64,000 bases of DNA from Callipepla californica brunnescens (Eukaryota; Chordata; Aves; Galliformes; Odontophoridae), in NCBI GenBank assembly GCA_023055505.1, contig JALIRH010000027.1, positions 3,112,501 to 3,176,500 of the forward strand. The letters are read 5' to 3'. This document shows, piece after piece, positions 1 through 17,005 of this stretch. The notes under the pieces were generated by a model. It had not been told where the DNA came from, did no database searches, and saw nothing but the letters and a program-made list of their open reading frames with translations. Positions within the stretch are counted from its first letter, which is position 1. Each line of letters starts with the position of its first letter. A program made the position numbers and the translations under genes.

Positions 1-2213
1 CTTGTTAGTTAAAATACTCCCTGAATTTATTAGTGCAAACTGTCACACAGCTTGGAATTGAAGACATCAGTATTTCATTCAGATTCTGACTGTGTACAAT
101 CAGACCAAAAAACACTGGAGTACAACGGCCTCCATCAAAGAGAAACTGCACAATCTTATTTGGATAAAGAACAGAAGTTGGGTTTGAATATAGACAGGTT
201 CCTGAAGAGCATCAATTCTGAAGCAATAATAATAATTAAAAAGAAAAAAATTATCAGCCTGCTCTATTGCTTTCATTCCTGCTTGTGTTCATGCATGGCA
301 TCTAGAGGGGAGGTGAAACAGGATTAGTTCTCATCAGACAAAGCTCCTCCCAGGTAGCAGCAGTTACGGTGGTAGGAGGAATTCCAGGCCCAAAAACCAT
401 GTCTTGGAAGCACAGTGCCACACTAAATCTGATCAGTGGACTGCGGCCAATGCACCAGTGGCTGTCTGACAGGAGGAGGGAAGAATTATGAACCCTAAGA
501 CAATTTAAATGCAGCTCCAATTATTTTCTGTGCACCAATGGAAATCTCTAATGCGCATCTAAATAATTCCTTAACCAGAAACCGCTCAGCCACCCTGAAT
601 GGGGTTCAGCTGCAAACATCACACTCTATGGCAGAGGACATGCTGCTCTGGTGAGGTGAGCAGCAAAGAGATGGAGGATAGTCACAGAATTTGGCATTAA
701 CACTGTATGGGAACTGTTGAATCATGGTCTGAACCACTGATAGATCACCTGAGGAGAGCACTGAGTCAGCCGTGGGAGCACAGGTGAAGGCAATTCAACT
801 GTGTGACCAGAAGGGGTGGAGGCTGGCTCCATCTCTCCTAGAGCTCATTTAAGGGCTGTCTGCCACTTAAGAAGGGTCTCTTTCTGGAGATCACTCCCTT
901 TGAAGTTTTTCCACTGTGAGACTGGGACGTGGGTGAGCATTTCATCTATTATTGACTATTCTCTTCCACTATGATAATCTTTCTAGTTACACATCCTGAC
1001 TACTGTCCTATTTGAACTGTTTATTCTGTTGGCTATACATTTGTTAACTACACAAACGTGCTGGAACCTAGAGGAAGTTGTGCTCAAGATTAATGGCAAA
1101 ACCGTGGCTACATTCTTACCGTGCCTGAACAAAGCATGCAACATCTCCCCTGTATACATCAGCAACATCTCTCTGCAAGTCTCTACTTGAAGAAAGTAAA
1201 ATGTCTTGTGACATCTTTAAAAGGCATCTTGCATTTGCGTTCAGATTCTCTGAGGTTTCATTTCAAGAACTAACATCAACTTTCATAAAAATACCACAGA
1301 GTCCATCATTTCAGCAATGAAACGAAGCAGTAAATGCAGCATTCAGTGAAGTCAAATACGCTCTAAGGCATTAGCAAATAACCATTAAGGATGCAGGGAA
1401 AGAAACAGGCAGCTAATGAGAACACAAGGTACACCTGCAGGTGAAATAGTAGGGAAGGAGGTGGGGAAAGGAGAGGCACAACAAACACATGGCACAGAAA
1501 GGACAAATAGTTGGGTGTGGCTGCTTTATGATTAAATGCTCGCTAATGATAAGAATTTGGCAATAGCACAGAACACATAAGAATACAGTGCTTCGTGCTC
1601 TGGGTTTCCTGCACGTTGTTTTCTCCTGGTTCATTAGCTTTCAGTTTCTCAGGGTTAGCAGAATTATTAAATTGGTGATTTATTTATTTTAGGTGGCATT
1701 TTGTGTCTCTATTTTTTGGGTGGTGGGGGCAGCAGTTTGCTGACTATTACATAACACAGAAATGCCACCTATCCTAAAATGTAATAAAACCAAAGGTCCT
1801 CCAAATCATGCAACGTATGACAATTAAAAGCAGGGACTTTGGGTTATGAAAGGAAGCCATATGACTAAAAAGTGAATCCATTTTCCAAAACGCCCACACA
1901 GACAAGAGCTTCTGATGTGAAAAATGGTCTCTGCAAAAGCTAAATTGCACAGATTATTCTCGTGGAAAGTTAGAAGCTGCGCAGCAGCTCTCACAGCAAA
2001 CTCTCCTTATTTACACCGTTACAGTGACTTTGATTGTTTAACGTGTACGGTATAAATCCCAATTGTTAATTAAGTGAATAATTGTCTTCCTTTAAATGAG
2101 GAAGGCAGAGCTGCTCGGGTTTTCCCTGCTGACCCCTCCCGCTGCAGGCATGCCTTGCCTACCTTCACATAAAGACTCGGCGACACGCGCTACCAAAGAG
2201 TATCGGGGCTTAC
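1..2213 (-). other. PRKCA: PRKCA intron 2 (partial)
   Basis: Non-coding DNA downstream of exon 2 on the minus strand. I looked for the next exon, which should continue the C1A domain with VCCFVVHKRC-like residues, and did not see it, so intron 2 extends beyond the left edge. The only distinctive content is an interspersed-repeat-like block at about 755-900. Confidence 0.8.
755..905 (+). repeat. Interspersed repeat copy, possibly LTR-derived (family not identified)
   Basis: This block shares ordered motifs with 30200-30375: GGGAGC(A/T)CAGGTG, then GTGACCAGAAGGG, then CTCATTTAA(A/G)GG followed by a GCCACT/GCAGTGG segment and CTGGAGATC(A/C)C. The order is the same in both places although they lie 29 kb apart. 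CATTTAAG could be a TATA-like box of an old LTR, but I cannot name the family. Confidence 0.45.
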
Positions 2214-5560
<3,347 letters not shown>

Positions 5561-5777
5561 GTGTGCTGCCTTCGTGCCCGAGAAACGCTCTGGAAGTAAG
5601 AGCTCCGCTCCTGATCACGCAGTCCCAGGACGTGGGAGCATTGCACGCACCCGGCACAGAATCCGGATCCTACAGAGATCTGTACCGTAGCTCCGTGCGT
5701 TCACGGCGTAAAGCACGGCCGTGTGTGTGTGGGAATACACCGTGTGTCCCAAAGGACATAAATCCTAAGGGCAAAGG

Positions 5778-5886
5778 CGCTGGAGCCGGGCTCTTCTTGG
5801 TGGTGCCCAGCAACAGGACAAGGGGCACTAACCTGAACATGGGGAATCTCCAGAGGTCCCTTCCAACCCCTACAGTTCTGTGACCC
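5778..5886 (+). repeat. CR1 retrotransposon fragment, sense orientation
   Basis: Contains CR1 3'-region landmarks in order: GGGCTCTTCTTGGTGGTGCCCAG, CAACAGGACAAGGGGCA, then CCAGAGGTCCCTTCCAACC and TTCTGTGA. The stretch between the second and third landmarks is much shorter than in typical CR1, so it looks internally deleted. It lies about 0.75 kb upstream of the PRKCA start codon. Confidence 0.85.
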
Positions 5887-8072
5887 CGCAACTATAAGTT
5901 CCTCTGCCCCGCACCATTCCACACCTGTCTGTGTAAGCATGTACCCTATGCATTATTGCACAAGAGCGAAAGAAGGCCAATTAGTTCCAATTAAGCGCTA
6001 TGTGCTGATGGGAGAAGTTGAGCACAGACATTTTTACCGATGCAATCACTGCACGTTATCTCTCTCCGTCTTGCTTTGCCAGTTTGGGTTTCTGGGTGCA
6101 GCCTGGCTGAGCTGCCACACCACGATCTCGCACCAAAGAACTGAGGACACAGACAGGCTTCCTTTATTCTAGGCTTAAGTTATCAGCCCATGTGCCAAGC
6201 TACTGCCGTGTGCCCTGACTTCATAGACCCTGATTTTGCAAGCAACCACTTCCAAATCTGATCTGAAATTCAATAAAACAGAAAGATTTTGCATTTGCTT
6301 TCTGCCTATTGTGCACAGATGTTTCAAAGCTCTTATTCCTCTTCAGAGAGAATGGATTTTTCTTGTCTTAATTAACTTATGCCAAAGAATGAGGAGCACT
6401 GAGAAACATTTTGTACTCTTGCTAAGTATTCTATCAAGAAATATGAAACGCATTCTTTTTTTTTTTTTCCTTTTGTGTTTCCTTCAGTGCTGTCTTCCAA
6501 GCAGAGCTACTGAAACTGGAGAACCCAGCTGAATCAGACACACCTCCATTGCATGGGATTTGGGGGAGTTGATAAATTATGTAGCTCCTTAAAATCTCAC
6601 AAACCTGCTGAATCATTTTGCATTCCAGTTTCTTCCCTGAGATGAATCTGGTTGAGATTCATTCACTGAAACTCTGGCACATGTCCCAGGCTCCTATTTC
6701 CAGCACCTGCTGATCGCCTCGTTAGGCCCCAGGGAAAAGCCACAGTTGTGACACTGTGAGATCACACTGGGGTCACTCCTCTGCCTCACTGCATGTCAGA
6801 CCCGACCCATTTCATGTATATTATGAATATGGCTATTAGGCAGGGGAAAAAAAATCCATTATGAGTGCATAGCAACCCTCAGATTAGGTAAGGCATTAGG
6901 ACATTATAACCTCCCCGTGCTGTAAGTAATGTACAACTCCCCTGACCACAGTATTTTGGATGCATCTCACACAAGGTGTTAATACATGAAAATCTGTATG
7001 TATACTTATATGTGTTTAAACATCAAGATTTTTCACCACGTCCAAGGGAATTTCACAGCAGTGCTATGAAAGGATGCCATGTTCCACTCACCAGATGCTT
7101 TTGGTATATGCATTCCAACATCAGCTTTTAACAGCCCGGACACCCAGATTCCTCTGCCTGCAGGTCCTGTGGGTGCTACAGGAACTCACATTTCCTCTGT
7201 GAATTACTGGAGGAAAGCGGTCTGTTGATCTGAGTGCACACATCCCCATCAGCAGCCCCAGCCTTGCCCTTCTGCTTCGGGTTAGTGCTGCAGTTTGTTT
7301 CTGATTCAGGCCATCTGGCCAAGGAGTCAGCACTGCCATTTGTGTTCAGGCATAGAAGTGGCAATTAAATCAGAGCAGATTCAGAATTTCCAGCTCCAGA
7401 TTGGTTTATGAAGTCACCTGATAAGAAATAATAGTCATGTGTGAATATTCCTCTGCTGGAAGGTCCCGTTGGATGATGTAGCCCTGAAGATGGTTGCTGT
7501 AACAAACTCAGCTCCTCCAGGGCTTTCTATATCTGCGTCAGTACCACCTCAGGCCTGTGAGCATCCCAGAGAAAGGTCCCAGATTGTTCTGTTCTGATGT
7601 ATGCGCTCTGCATCAGGCCAGCTCAAAGCCAAAGGCAGAGAGAACACCTTCATCACTGCCTTAGGCAGCTCTTTTATTTTTTTATTTAGGTGCTCTTTTA
7701 TTATTTCCTGCTTCTTAGAAGTATGCAACAAAAAAGGAATCACTTCCTGCTGCAGACCTATACGGAAGTTCACAGCCCAATTTCTCCTTACATTTCAAAA
7801 CAAATTACAATCACTTCCTCTTCTAGAGAGCCATCAGAGCAAGCAGTCAGATTCCTTTCCAGAAGGATGACTTCACTGCAAACTTGTTGCCTAAAAATGA
7901 TTTCCTTTATTCAGCCCCATCCTTCAAAGGAATTTTCACACAGTCAGCTTATGAGACATTTGTTCCAGCAACTATTGTGGAATAACTGTTTGCATAATGA
8001 AGTCCAAACCCATTGCCGGCTTCCACTGATATCCAGGATTTGGTCAACATTCAAAGCCAGCTTTTCCTCTTT

Positions 8073-8096
8073 CCCCCCCCGCCCCCCCCCCCCCCC
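8073..8096. repeat. Poly-C (poly-G) tract
   Basis: Twenty-four bases of C with a single G at 8081. On the minus strand this is a run of G able in principle to form a G-quadruplex. Slippage-prone and likely length-polymorphic. Confidence 0.9.
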
Positions 8097-8410
8097 ACAG
8101 GACACATTCTTTGTTTCTGCCCTTGCAGTCATCCAGAGGGTTTAGTTTTGAAGCTCCCTTTCTCAAACCTGTTACACTTTGACCGGTAGCTGTTACTCAG
8201 GAGCTCATGCCCACTGCTGCTACAGGTTTTCCAGATCCTGCTAGCGTTCAGCAGCAACCTTGTTTCTTACTCTCAAGCAGACACTTTGGCAACAATGTAC
8301 TGTACGTGTTTCCAAGACTTAGAAAAAGGTAGGATGTGGCAGTGTAAATACATGAGTGAGCCTTCCTTTATCTGCTGCTGGAGCCGTGCAGGGAGGGAGG
8401 AATATTTTCA

Positions 8411-8490
8411 TACAACCATAGAATCATTAAGGTTGGAAAAGAGCACTGAGCTCATCCTGTGCAACCACTGACCCATCCCCACCTTGCCCT
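8411..8490 (-). repeat. CR1 3'-tail fragment, antisense
   Basis: Reads CATAGAATCATTAAGGTTGGAAAAGA and then a diverged segment ending GCAACCACTGACCCATCCCC, the reverse complement of the CR1 3' end. Degraded; the 5' limit is unclear. Confidence 0.8.
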
Positions 8491-11400
8491 CTTTGCATCT
8501 TCCTGTACCAGCACTGGTGTCCTCGTCTTGGAATCTTTCCGCATCTATGTATGCAGGGTCTGTGCAACTCCGTCTGTGTCTTTCTGTACTTACCCAAATT
8601 CCCTTTTCTGCTTTTTCTCCCCAAAGTTCCTGATACTGCAGGTTTGGAAATACTGGATCAGTAGATAGAGTTTATTATCAAATGATTCCATGTGACAGCT
8701 AGTCCACACGTGCTAGTACTAACGTGAAAGCTTGAGCTTGGCACCTGATAATACACGGTCATTTGCAAGGGATGGAATTGCCATTCACTGGTACACACCA
8801 ATTAGGAAAATCTTGCTCTCCTCTGTTACATAGACATGGTGCCATTATTCCAACCTGCACTTCACTGAAAGCAGTGCAAAGCCCGTGTGTCACACAGAGC
8901 TGTGAATTATCCCCACTGCACTCCATAGACCTGGAAAGAAATGGCTGGTGATACACAGAGCACTGAGGGTAAAATAGACCTTCATTTTTCATATCAGTGT
9001 TCCCATCAGAACACTGAGTGACAACCGCTTGTTTTCCTTTCTCACACCTCAGGTGCATTAGGAGCATGCTGAAATGCCTCCTGCTTCTGCAGCTGAATCA
9101 GAGCTTGATGCTGTTACACACTAAATGTGACGGCGGTCCTTTGGGATGTTTCATGGCTTTTTCGTCTCTTTCTAGACTGTATAAATAAAAAATCTCTGCC
9201 TCAGCTGGAGTGTTTGTTATAACCATTTTTCTGCAGTCTGTCCTTCCCACCAGCAATCTCTCTGCAAAATTGGGAACATCGCTTCCAAAAAGTAATTCAC
9301 ATTCTTTTGAGAGCATCAGAACAATTCTCTCGTGTAGGCAAATTTCAATCTTCAACCATACACACAAAAAAGAAGGCAGAAAGGCTCAGACTCGGAAATA
9401 CAAACAAAGCACTCAAACCACGTTGAAAAGAACAAACCTCTCTTGTGCCAGCCAAACAAGAGCGCCTCTATTGTTTTGTTTAGAGAAATATGGCACACAG
9501 GTTCAAAGGAAACAAAGTAGGTGGTTCTTGTGATAGACAATGGGCCCCTGGAATCCCTGCCCAGAGGAACAGAGCACGAGGATCAGCGTTGGTGCAGGAG
9601 GCTGCCATGGGCACGGGGGAGAGCAAACATCTTTAAAAGAGAAAGTCAGGTGTTGCTAACCATGGGCCAGGAGCTTCCCGAAACTGAAAGCAGTCAGCAG
9701 TCAGATGATGAAATGATTTCCTCAATGTCTATTTCTTTCTTCCAGTAATTTTGATGCAAAATGTTATCTGTACATGTATGGTTTAAATTCATGAGTTAAA
9801 GGAGCTCTGGTAGCTTGTGTAAGTACAACACTTTGAACAGGAAAATACACCCATCAAAAACATGTAGAAATTCTACTGGCCTGAAGCTTTTTTCTGATTG
9901 TTTTTATCCTTTCCTTCATGTCCTTTCTGACCCATACCCAGGACAATGAGTAACTTATTCTATACTGCTGCAAAAGCATCTGCTTTGAGTACTGACTGGC
10001 ACATCTCTGCTATGTCAGGACAACAGCTACAGCTTCTTTGTGTTGGTTGTGGGCCACGTGGTGTCATCTCACTGACACCAAAGTGAAAGAGAAATTTCCC
10101 ATCACTTCCATGTGAACAGCAAGGTGAAGAATATCTTTTTACGTACTGCATTCAAACAAATATTCTATTGGAAGGGAAGATAATTCTGTACAAGCCAAAC
10201 AAATATGAGACGTAAACAGACACTATATATTCTGTGCTTCCAACTATTATTTCTGACAGCCGAGTGTCACTTATCGCAGGTGTAAGGAACAGTGACTTAC
10301 ATGTCACCGTTGGTTTATTCTAGAGAATTGCTGTGAGAGGAAAACAAAACCTATCAGCTGCAATATACAGGATATGCCCTTCTTTGTGTGTCACCATGAT
10401 GTCATGACATGTTGACACGGAGAAAGACGAATGCCGTTTCCAGTGACAAGATTTCCAATTGTTCCAGGTCCGGCTGCTCTCTGCACAAGTGTTTACACTT
10501 CTGGAAACAGTAATAATGGAAATGACAGGAGTCTGGCTGGGCAAACACGGCTTTAAAATGTTTGTTTAAATTAGGAGAACTGCAAAGAGAAAACACTGGC
10601 ACACAGAACAAGCTGACATTAATTTAAGGAAAAAATTTCAAAATGCCCAACTGTCAGTTGACTGAAAAATGAAGTGTGGGAAACCTCTGTGTCTTGAAGA
10701 CACAGTGTGAGGAAGGGCTCTGTCAGCGTTCAATGCTCATTTGATTTCCCACTGGAATTTTCATTTTCCAAAACAAACAAAAAGCCCAACAGGAACTGTC
10801 CTTTAAAGACAGCAGAGTCTATTTTTGGTCTTTTAATCCAGTATTGTGGATTAAAGACTGAAAAGATTAGCAGCCTAATACATATCATAACAAGGGAACA
10901 TCTCTTTAGGTTGTGTTAAGTAACTCCCATGCTACCATTCAGTTCCACAAGGCGTGGTGACCTTAATAGCCCAGAACTGCTGCTTGCAAGAATACAAAAT
11001 GCTGCAGATGTTCTTCCAATGTGAGCTACACTTTAAAAAGGTTTTGTTCCAGAAAATATCATTTTAAAACCAAACACACGCAGTGCTGCTAAGGAAAAAG
11101 AGTGACAGGACATCCCTTGCCCAAGTGCCAGGGGATTTAGTTCCAGCTGTACTCTCCCAGGTCTGTGAGATAAGAGCTGGGCAGACAGCTTTCTTCAGAA
11201 AGGTTTGGAGCCAACTTGCACAGCACATATCTTCTCCTTTCAGAACTTCAGTTTATGAGAATGTCACTGGTCTCAGTATTAGCTGTATTGAAACATTTGC
11301 AATTTTATTATTTTCCATGGCCAAAACGTTGACAGCATCTTTGTGTCTTAACGTGCAATGAGTAGAGAAGGAAAACTGACCTCTGATAAATATTACTGAA

Positions 11401-14400
11401 ACCAAACTACAAAGCTACAATACAAACGTGGCTAGGTAACAACACCTAACAGCACTAGAATCTATGTTTTCAGAGATATACGTGCATGTGGAGGTTGGTG
11501 ATGTGTCCTTCTGGAAAACAAAATGGGTAGCTACATTTTCCAAATAACCCAATATGAGACCAAAATTTACTTGAATAAAGCAAGCACTTTGGAAAGCATG
11601 ACCTTCATTTAGTTGTCCAAATAGAATTTAAGCCCTTCTAAATATCTGATGCCAGTCATCGATACCGGCCCCTTCAAAATCTGTTTCCTCTTGGAGACAC
11701 TTTGCCCTGGATTTATTGCTGGAGATGGGAGGCTGTCACAAACTGAAATTAGTTTATTGATATCTTCGTGCTCTCTAATGGTCCATACAATAAAAGTACC
11801 GAACTGCCTGGTACGAGATGAGTCTGTGAACAGGATCCAGACACAGCATAATGAGATGTCAGGAGCAGCAGACACAGGCCACATCAAGGAGCTGAAACAG
11901 CCGCAGGAGAAACATGTAGCTCAGGGCAAACTGGTCTTTCCTATCACATCAGCCCTAAACTCACTCACTTCAAGTTAAACATTCAAGAAAACTTGAAATC
12001 CAGCTAGTACAAGTCTTATGCTGGATCCATTGTTACACAGAATTTTCCATTCTGATATTCCTCTTTTTTTTTTTTCTTCACACAATACAATAGTGGGAAA
12101 ATTCTCCTTTTGGAGTAAAAAACATATGAGGCAGTATTATAGTCAGTTATTAGTGTTGATGAACAAAGATTTGGCAGAAACTTCTAGCCTGGTCATGTTG
12201 TTAACTCTGTGTAACTTGGTTCAAGTCGGGCATAAAAGCAGTGATGAAATCCCACATGAATCCCCCCATTGTGATTCCCTTGCCTGGCTTGTGAGGGTTT
12301 TGGCTTTGGCCATAGGAGAGACCAGTACCCACCTTCTGATGACACCGTACACAGCACAGGAGCAGAATAGCAAAGATGATGGATTTGTTCATCTGGAACA
12401 GTCTGGAATTCTGCCCAGAAAGAATTTCACAGATCATATCCGTGGGTTAATAGAGATCAGAAGATCTCTCTCGATTGAAGCTGCCGATTTATTTGGCAGT
12501 ATCAGCGGAAGCCTCTGACACCGCCAAAGCACATCGATTGTAGGCTGCTCTTAGAGACACGAGCGCTTTTAAATGAAGTTCTTGACGTGAACGAATATAC
12601 CTAACAACTCCTTAATTATTGATCCTCTTATCCGTCATTTGGGAAAACTGAAGAGAGGCAGTAAGTGAACCTGACGGTGGCTGAGCTTTCTGATAGTATT
12701 GTGGCCATGTGCCAGGGGAGACAGGGACAGCATAAAAGTGCTCTCATTTACCCACAGAACTCAATGTCAGAACGATGGAGTCATTGTGGGATGGAAGCTA
12801 GCGAGGATTGCTCCACTGGATTGCGAAGTGGTAAAACCTTAATGGTGTTCCCGAGGTACTGGAAGTGTGAAGTACATTCCTGCAGCGCTGAGCTGCCCTG
12901 GAAGATCCCGCGTGAGATCCTGACCGAGGCTGAACTCTCCCCAGCTTGTAAACAATGTGACAACCTGAGGCAGTACATTTATGTAATGAAGCTCTCACGG
13001 AAATCCGACTTCATGGAAAGCAGAAGATTAATGATGAAGGGAATCTAGAAAATACATTTTCAAGCTTTGTGGGAGAAAATACTGGGTTTGATTTGAGATG
13101 GGTAAGTACCACATCTTCTCCAATCTCTCTGGCTGGCCACTGCAGAGCCAAACTCTCATGGGGAATACTTTGCCCCCAAGATTTCATATTTCAGCACTCC
13201 TGATGAAGAAATATAGCACAGGATTTTTTTTTAAAGACAAATTTCAGTGAAAAATTATCAGAGGAACAGACTGTTGTACAATATTTGGGTTGCAGTACAA
13301 CTGTGAGAGATTCTCTGGATTTTCTGTGCAGGAAATGAGAAGGCGGAGAGGAGGAAGTGGCTTTAAAATACTCTCTGGTTTTGTACACTGAGAGTTTCAT
13401 GTATGTGAAAAGTGGAACATCTCTGTAAGATGGCATAGACCCACTCAGACCTGGGAAACTGCTATTGCCAGCCCTGCAGTTAACACAGGAATGGGCATTC
13501 TAGTACCACACCTCCTCTTAAGTGGTGGGTGCTTAAAGGGATCTGAGCTCTAGGACTGAAATGATAATTATTTCACTAACTTCAGTTAGTGAAATCGTAG
13601 TGCCATTTAACCCTAAATTATGTTTCTACATTAAAACACTATTTTAAAAAGTTATACAGGCGTTGTTTACTTTTGATGTCAGTGAGACATCCTTCCAGGT
13701 CAATGTGAATTACCGTGTGTTTACTTTCAGCAGGTAGGGAACATACTCATCCACTGGAAAACTAATTCAGTGCAGATGGATCTTGGCTTCTGTCTGGCTG
13801 AATATTTTGCTCATCATGAATACATAAATCTAAATTATCTACACAGCTCCATATTAAATATTAAATGGAACCAGTATTTAGGAGACAGCCTCGGCTTGGC
13901 CAGGACTAGAGGCAATTATTTTTCTTTAGGACTGCAAATGATGCAGTTTACCTTCTTACTTTTCATTTGTTATCTCTTCAGTGCTATGTAGCACTCCAAT
14001 ATCGGATGTATCGAGTGGAGGTGATAAAAGTGTTTGTGCAGAGCATAAATGAACTTTGAACAAATATTAATAGAACTATCACAGCAACATGAAGGGCAAT
14101 GATTGGAGCTGCTGCTTAGCACCTGCTACCATGGAGGAGCATGGGTACAGCCGTGAACCATCTGACTGTTATCTCACACTCCAGAGAGAGCAATGGGCAT
14201 GCACATGCAAACCCAGTGAAGGACATGAGAAACAAAGGGAACAGAATGAAAAATTAAATAAGCTGGAATCTGAGTATCTCATCCTTGTAGGAAAAGGATG
14301 AAGTTGTTGGTCCAAGCACAGCTCCAAATCCAGCTTTCATGCTAGAGGGAGAGGGCCTCAGTAAGTGGGTGCTGGCAGAAAAGGGAGAGCTGCATTAAAT

Positions 14401-16959
14401 CTCTGTTTTATTGTTCATCTCAGTGTCCTTAAGCAATACATTCTTTGGGACTTGAGAAACATCTGTGTTTTGAACTGACTGGGCAATATCACTCATTTTC
14501 TGGCTGAAGAACACTTGTAAAACCCTGAGAATGGTGGGTGACGTGACCCAACACATCACCCAGAAGGACAGACTGCCTGCAAGTCCATGGCAGCAGCAGA
14601 GGTGTGACAAATCCTGCGAGATCATGAAAGCTATAGCATCAGTTGGAGAAGCAGGTGGACAGATCCAAGGAAAGTCTGTCTCATTAGCTGGGGAATGGTT
14701 ACTGCAGTGACCTGACCTCCAGTCTGTCTCGTTCCTGCAAACTTTCTGCAAAATATCTCTAGGAGAGGCTGTTTCCTGCCTGAAAGTCTTTGTCCAACTT
14801 CTCATTATCTTGTGCCCCAATTACCACGATATATTCTCCTCTTGTCTTGACAGCTCCAGTTGACCCCTGGTATCAAGGCAGAATGCTGCTACATAGGATG
14901 GTTTTCATCATTTTTTCATTTAGTATCCCTCTGTTTTTTATTCTTTTTATTTTTTGTTTTAAACTCTTTCACATTCCCATTCCACTTTCATGGCTTTGCT
15001 GACTTATCCGCTCCCCATCTCTTATTCATTAATGAAAGTACTCTGCTCAGTGAGTGATGCTGGGCTCCATCATTAGATTGCTATCTTTTCAAACACACGC
15101 TCTTGATCTCTGCCTTGCTGCCCTTCATATTTTTGCCCAGGCAGAACAGCTTCTGCAAAGTTCATTCACACCCCTCCTACACACTCTTCTTTTAGGATAT
15201 GCTAGCACAAAAACGGGTAACAGACTGCTGTGATACTGATACTCTGCATATTGTGCTAGCCAATATCATCTCAGCGTGTCCTTACACTACTCTGCCTGCA
15301 GCTAGCACTTCTTCCTTGAGAATACAACACTATTTGTGCTAGAGCACATCAGTCTGCTCTGCATTTATGCAGCCACTGACAAAACAAAGTTCTGCTTCAT
15401 ATCCGGGTGTATAGGAGCTGTAGTAATAAGTAATACAGGGATTTGATGAGATGTCAAATGATATAAATGACTGCATATTATCAGCAATTATGGGCAGAAT
15501 GAGATCGATTTGCTCATGCTCTGCTGAGGTGAATCCCTCCCGTGCAGTTATGGAAGAAGACACATTTATTGGCGATGTGTTCTAATTTATTCTTATTGCA
15601 GGAAAGTATGTTTTCCAAATGAACCACAATATCAGCAGTCATTGTGCAGCTGCATGAAATGCATCCTCCAATATTTTTCTTTCAGTTTCATATGCAATTA
15701 TTCAAACCATATTCAATTATTTCCAGTTTTAGAAACAGCAAAGTTATCACACACAATGGATGTTCAAACGACACACCAAGATTAGTGTGTGCTTTATTTT
15801 ATACCCAATATTTTATATTGGGTATATTTTATACCCAATTTCTCTTCTATGTCTTTTTCTCTCCTACTGTGGGAAACTTCAGCTGGAGTTTTCAGGTGTG
15901 TGCATGGCACGCGTTCTCTGGTCCATTCTGCCATCTGGTGAGCACAGTGAGAAATGCTCAGACGGTCAGCGCCGAAATGGATTAAATTGTGCCCACCTAT
16001 TCCTGTGCTATTTTAAACGCAGAAAAGCATGTCAGCAAAACAGCAAGCAGATCCGAGGATGGACATAACCCAAAGGCAGGGAAGTTAAGCACAGTATAGA
16101 AGCATGTTGGGAAACATGAAAAGTGTGTAGAGAAAGGAAAGGATGATGCAGGCTGGGGCTAAAGGAAAAATGAGCAGTTGTAAAAACAGAAATTTAAGTC
16201 TATCTCTTTTTTTTGGTTGATTTAGAACTTGTACTTTGCTCTTTGGCACTGTGTATTTGGTAAACATTTGGAGCAAGACATCCACATATTTTTATTTCTG
16301 ATAAGACCAGCATGTTCCTAATTGTTTGATGTTGTGGCTAAAGTCTACGTTTCAAATGCAAAAAGAGAAAATGCACAAAGCAAAAATAAACAAAGTGTTT
16401 AAGATCACAGCAGGAAGGATCTGACATAACCTAGCTTCTTGTCTGAGCTCCCAATGTCCCTCACTCCCCCTCACAGGCTGTGAGTCAGCAGGCAAGGAGG
16501 ATACTGAGATTAGAAACAGCAAACTGTGGAACAATGATTACACGAATGTTATTTTGGTTGCACTTGAGATGTTCCTGCAATTAAAATCTGCTAAATTGGG
16601 AAAAATGCAATGATCAGAGAGCACCAGCTGATGGCTGTGTCGTTTTGACTTCATGACCCCGAATGGCAGAGTCAAAACAAGATTCTGTGCCACCCAAAAA
16701 AGTGATTCAAATTTGAGACCCTTGTCACAAATTAAGCACAATGCAGACCCATTGTTTCACTTTTCCTGTGTCTCTGGCACTGTGAACAACAAGAGAAGTA
16801 GGAAAGCAAGGGCTAGCTAGTTGTCTGCTAATTGAAAGATGATGACTGGCAACATGAATCAGACAAAACAGAGCCATGGAGCCTGACGTTCCAGGGCAGA
16901 TCATCATCCGGCACAAGCCGCCATTAAGCTGGCGTTATCACTGAAGGCTGACAACAACA

Positions 16960-17005
16960 CCAGTGTCACTCCAACATGAATCATTCTGATTCTGTGATTC
17001 TGCCT
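16960..17005 (+). repeat. Degenerate CR1 3'-tail, sense
   Basis: CACTCCAACATGAATCATTCTGATTCTGTGATTCTG resembles the terminal ATTCTATG-type repeats of CR1. Short and diverged, about 310 bases upstream of the APOH promoter elements. Confidence 0.55.

Noticed and set aside
12018..12518. 166-aa plus-strand open frame between PRKCA and APOH
   Set aside because: No motif, no splice or promoter context, and no recognisable similarity; length within chance for a window of this size.
14395..14820. 141-aa minus-strand open frame
   Set aside because: Translation resembles no family I know and has no supporting signals. Kept out as likely chance.
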